Shown: positions 63,181-64,000 of the stretch, in pieces
Position numbering within the stretch: position 1 is the stretch's first letter
Layout: every line of letters starts with the position of its first letter
Assembly (NCBI RefSeq): GCF_009760925.1
Contig: NZ_VRLV01000005.1
Location: 496,001-560,000, forward strand
Direction of reading: 5' to 3'
DNA: 64,000 nucleotides
Source of the DNA: Nonomuraea typhae
Lineage (GTDB): Bacteria; Actinomycetota; Actinomycetes; Streptosporangiales; Streptosporangiaceae
Notes under the pieces: model-generated
The model's database searches: none
The model's input: only the letters and a program-made list of their open reading frames with translations
Told to the model about the DNA's origin: nothing
Position numbers and translations under genes: made by a program

Positions 63181-64000
63181 TCAGGGGTTGGCTTCCGATT
63201 GCGCCGCCCCCGATAGGTACAAGCGTCCGGCCTGCATGCTTGCAGTACCGTACAACTCTGGAACGGTGACGAAGGTGTAACCCTTCCCGCGGAGTTTTTT
63301 GAGGATGTCCGGAACGGCGTCAACGGTTGTCCGGTGAATGTCGTGCATCAGGACGATGGCCCCGGGATGCGCCCCCTTGACGGCCCGCTTGGCCACGACG
63401 CCGGGCTTCCTGTCCTTCCAGTCGCGGGTGTCGACGTCCCAGTTCACCAGCGCCACCCCGAGCTCCTTGGCGACCGTTCTGACGTCTTTGCTCACCGCTC
63501 CGTACGGCGGGCGGACCAGCGTCGGGCGTTCACCGAGCGTAGCGGTCAACGCGTCCTGGGTCCGTCCGAGCGAATCCGTGATCTTGCTGCTGGACAACTT
63601 CGACAGATCCCGGTGCGCCCAGCTGTGGTTGCCGACCAGATGCCCCTCGTCGCTCATCCGGCGCAGGAGGTCGGGCCGGGCCGCGGCGTTGATGCCGACC
63701 GTGAAGAACGTTGCCCGCGCCCCCGCGTCGCGCAACATGTCCAGGAGCCGGCCCGTGTGCGGGCCCGGCCCGTCGTCGAAGGTGAGCGCCACGCACTTGA
63801 CCGTCGCGCAGTCCACCGTGCCCGCCAGGCTGCTGGTCGCCTCCGGGCTGTGCGTGGGCGTCATCTCCGGTGTGCTCCGCGGCGGCTCGGGGGCGGCCTC
63901 CCGCGCCGCCTCCCGTGCCCGCCGCCCGGCCTCCGACAGCAGCGGCTCCGCCTCGGCAGCCGGTACGGCTTCCGCCACCCTGCCCAGCGAGCAGGCGCCG
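63181..64000 (-). CDS. Polysaccharide deacetylase lipoprotein, CE4 (5' end outside window)
   Basis: The visible 273 residues begin GACSLGRVAEAVP, which looks like a lipobox cysteine directly at the window edge. An Ala/Glu/Pro-rich linker follows, then the NodB domain: VALTFDDGPGPHTGRLLDML, GNHSWAHRDLSKLSSSKITD, RPTLVRPPYGAVSKDVR and AIVLMHDIHRTTVDAVPDIL. It is a membrane-anchored enzyme deacetylating cell-wall or capsule glycan. The true start and most of the signal peptide lie beyond base 64000. An internal GTG at 63978 is not the likely start. Confidence 0.9.
   Translation of the reverse strand, partial: GACSLGRVAEAVPAAEAEPLLSEAGRRAREAAREAAPEPPRSTPEMTPTHSPEATSSLAGTVDCATVKCVALTFDDGPGPHTGRLLDMLRDAGARATFFTVGINAAARPDLLRRMSDEGHLVGNHSWAHRDLSKLSSSKITDSLGRTQDALTATLGERPTLVRPPYGAVSKDVRTVAKELGVALVNWDVDTRDWKDRKPGVVAKRAVKGAHPGAIVLMHDIHRTTVDAVPDILKKLRGKGYTFVTVPELYGTASMQAGRLYLSGAAQSEANP

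Overview
The window is high-GC chromosomal DNA from a filamentous actinomycete. Frequent GTG and TTG starts, 4-base stop/start overlaps, an AfsR-type regulator, an XRE/TPR regulator and a RepSA-type replication protein all fit. A Streptosporangiales member such as Nonomuraea is my guess from general character only. No rRNA, tRNA or CRISPR array was found.

Layout. 1-5.3 kb: left-edge EamA/RarD permease, msrA, two small orphan proteins, an XRE/TPR regulator, then mobile-element debris (a RepSA-like initiator lacking its N-terminal part, abutting a decayed IS3-family element). 5.3-18.4 kb: housekeeping and regulatory genes (two GNATs, a quinone-reductase-like enzyme, a DUF2306 membrane protein, a two-component pair, a GntR/EamA operon with a FadR-type operator, a TetR regulator, a FAD monooxygenase below an AfsR/SARP regulator, and an MmcQ/YjbR protein).

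18.6-45.9 kb: a large surface-polysaccharide locus of Wzx/Wzy type. It has an initiating polyprenyl-phosphate glycosylphosphotransferase, dTDP-sugar genes (rmlA, rmlB, rmlD, rmlC), and a tightly coupled cassette. The cassette holds a C-methyltransferase, an RfbF-like nucleotidyltransferase, a PIG-L deacetylase, an SDR epimerase, a DUF2172/DUF4910 aminopeptidase-like protein and a duplicated Cys-rich orphan protein. It runs into a flippase and a glycosyltransferase. Next come a 2OG-oxygenase-like protein, two tandem Wzz-like proteins without a kinase, a Wzy-like polymerase, a beta-helix lipoprotein, a second RmlC-like protein, more glycosyltransferases, an AlgD-like nucleotide-sugar dehydrogenase, an acyltransferase, a CelD-type GNAT, a CE4 deacetylase, a Gfo/Idh oxidoreductase and a methyltransferase. 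The products should build, decorate, flip and polymerise a deoxysugar-rich, branched or modified glycan.

46-57.8 kb: a saccharopine-dehydrogenase-like gene divergent from a GlxA/AraC regulator with candidate operators, then a giant (2262 aa) secreted protein. Its domains are DNRLRE, an Ig-like domain, eight tandem ~110-aa repeats that appear to interrupt a LamG domain, and a C-terminal NucA/NucB-type nuclease domain. A strong hairpin and a DUF6461-like small protein follow directly. This looks like a polymorphic-toxin/immunity pair and is the most distinctive system in the window. A small membrane protein and a two-component system come next.

57.8-64 kb: an outlying sugar SDR gene with a strong terminator, the korAB 2-oxoacid:ferredoxin oxidoreductase operon, and a CE4 deacetylase lipoprotein cut by the right edge.
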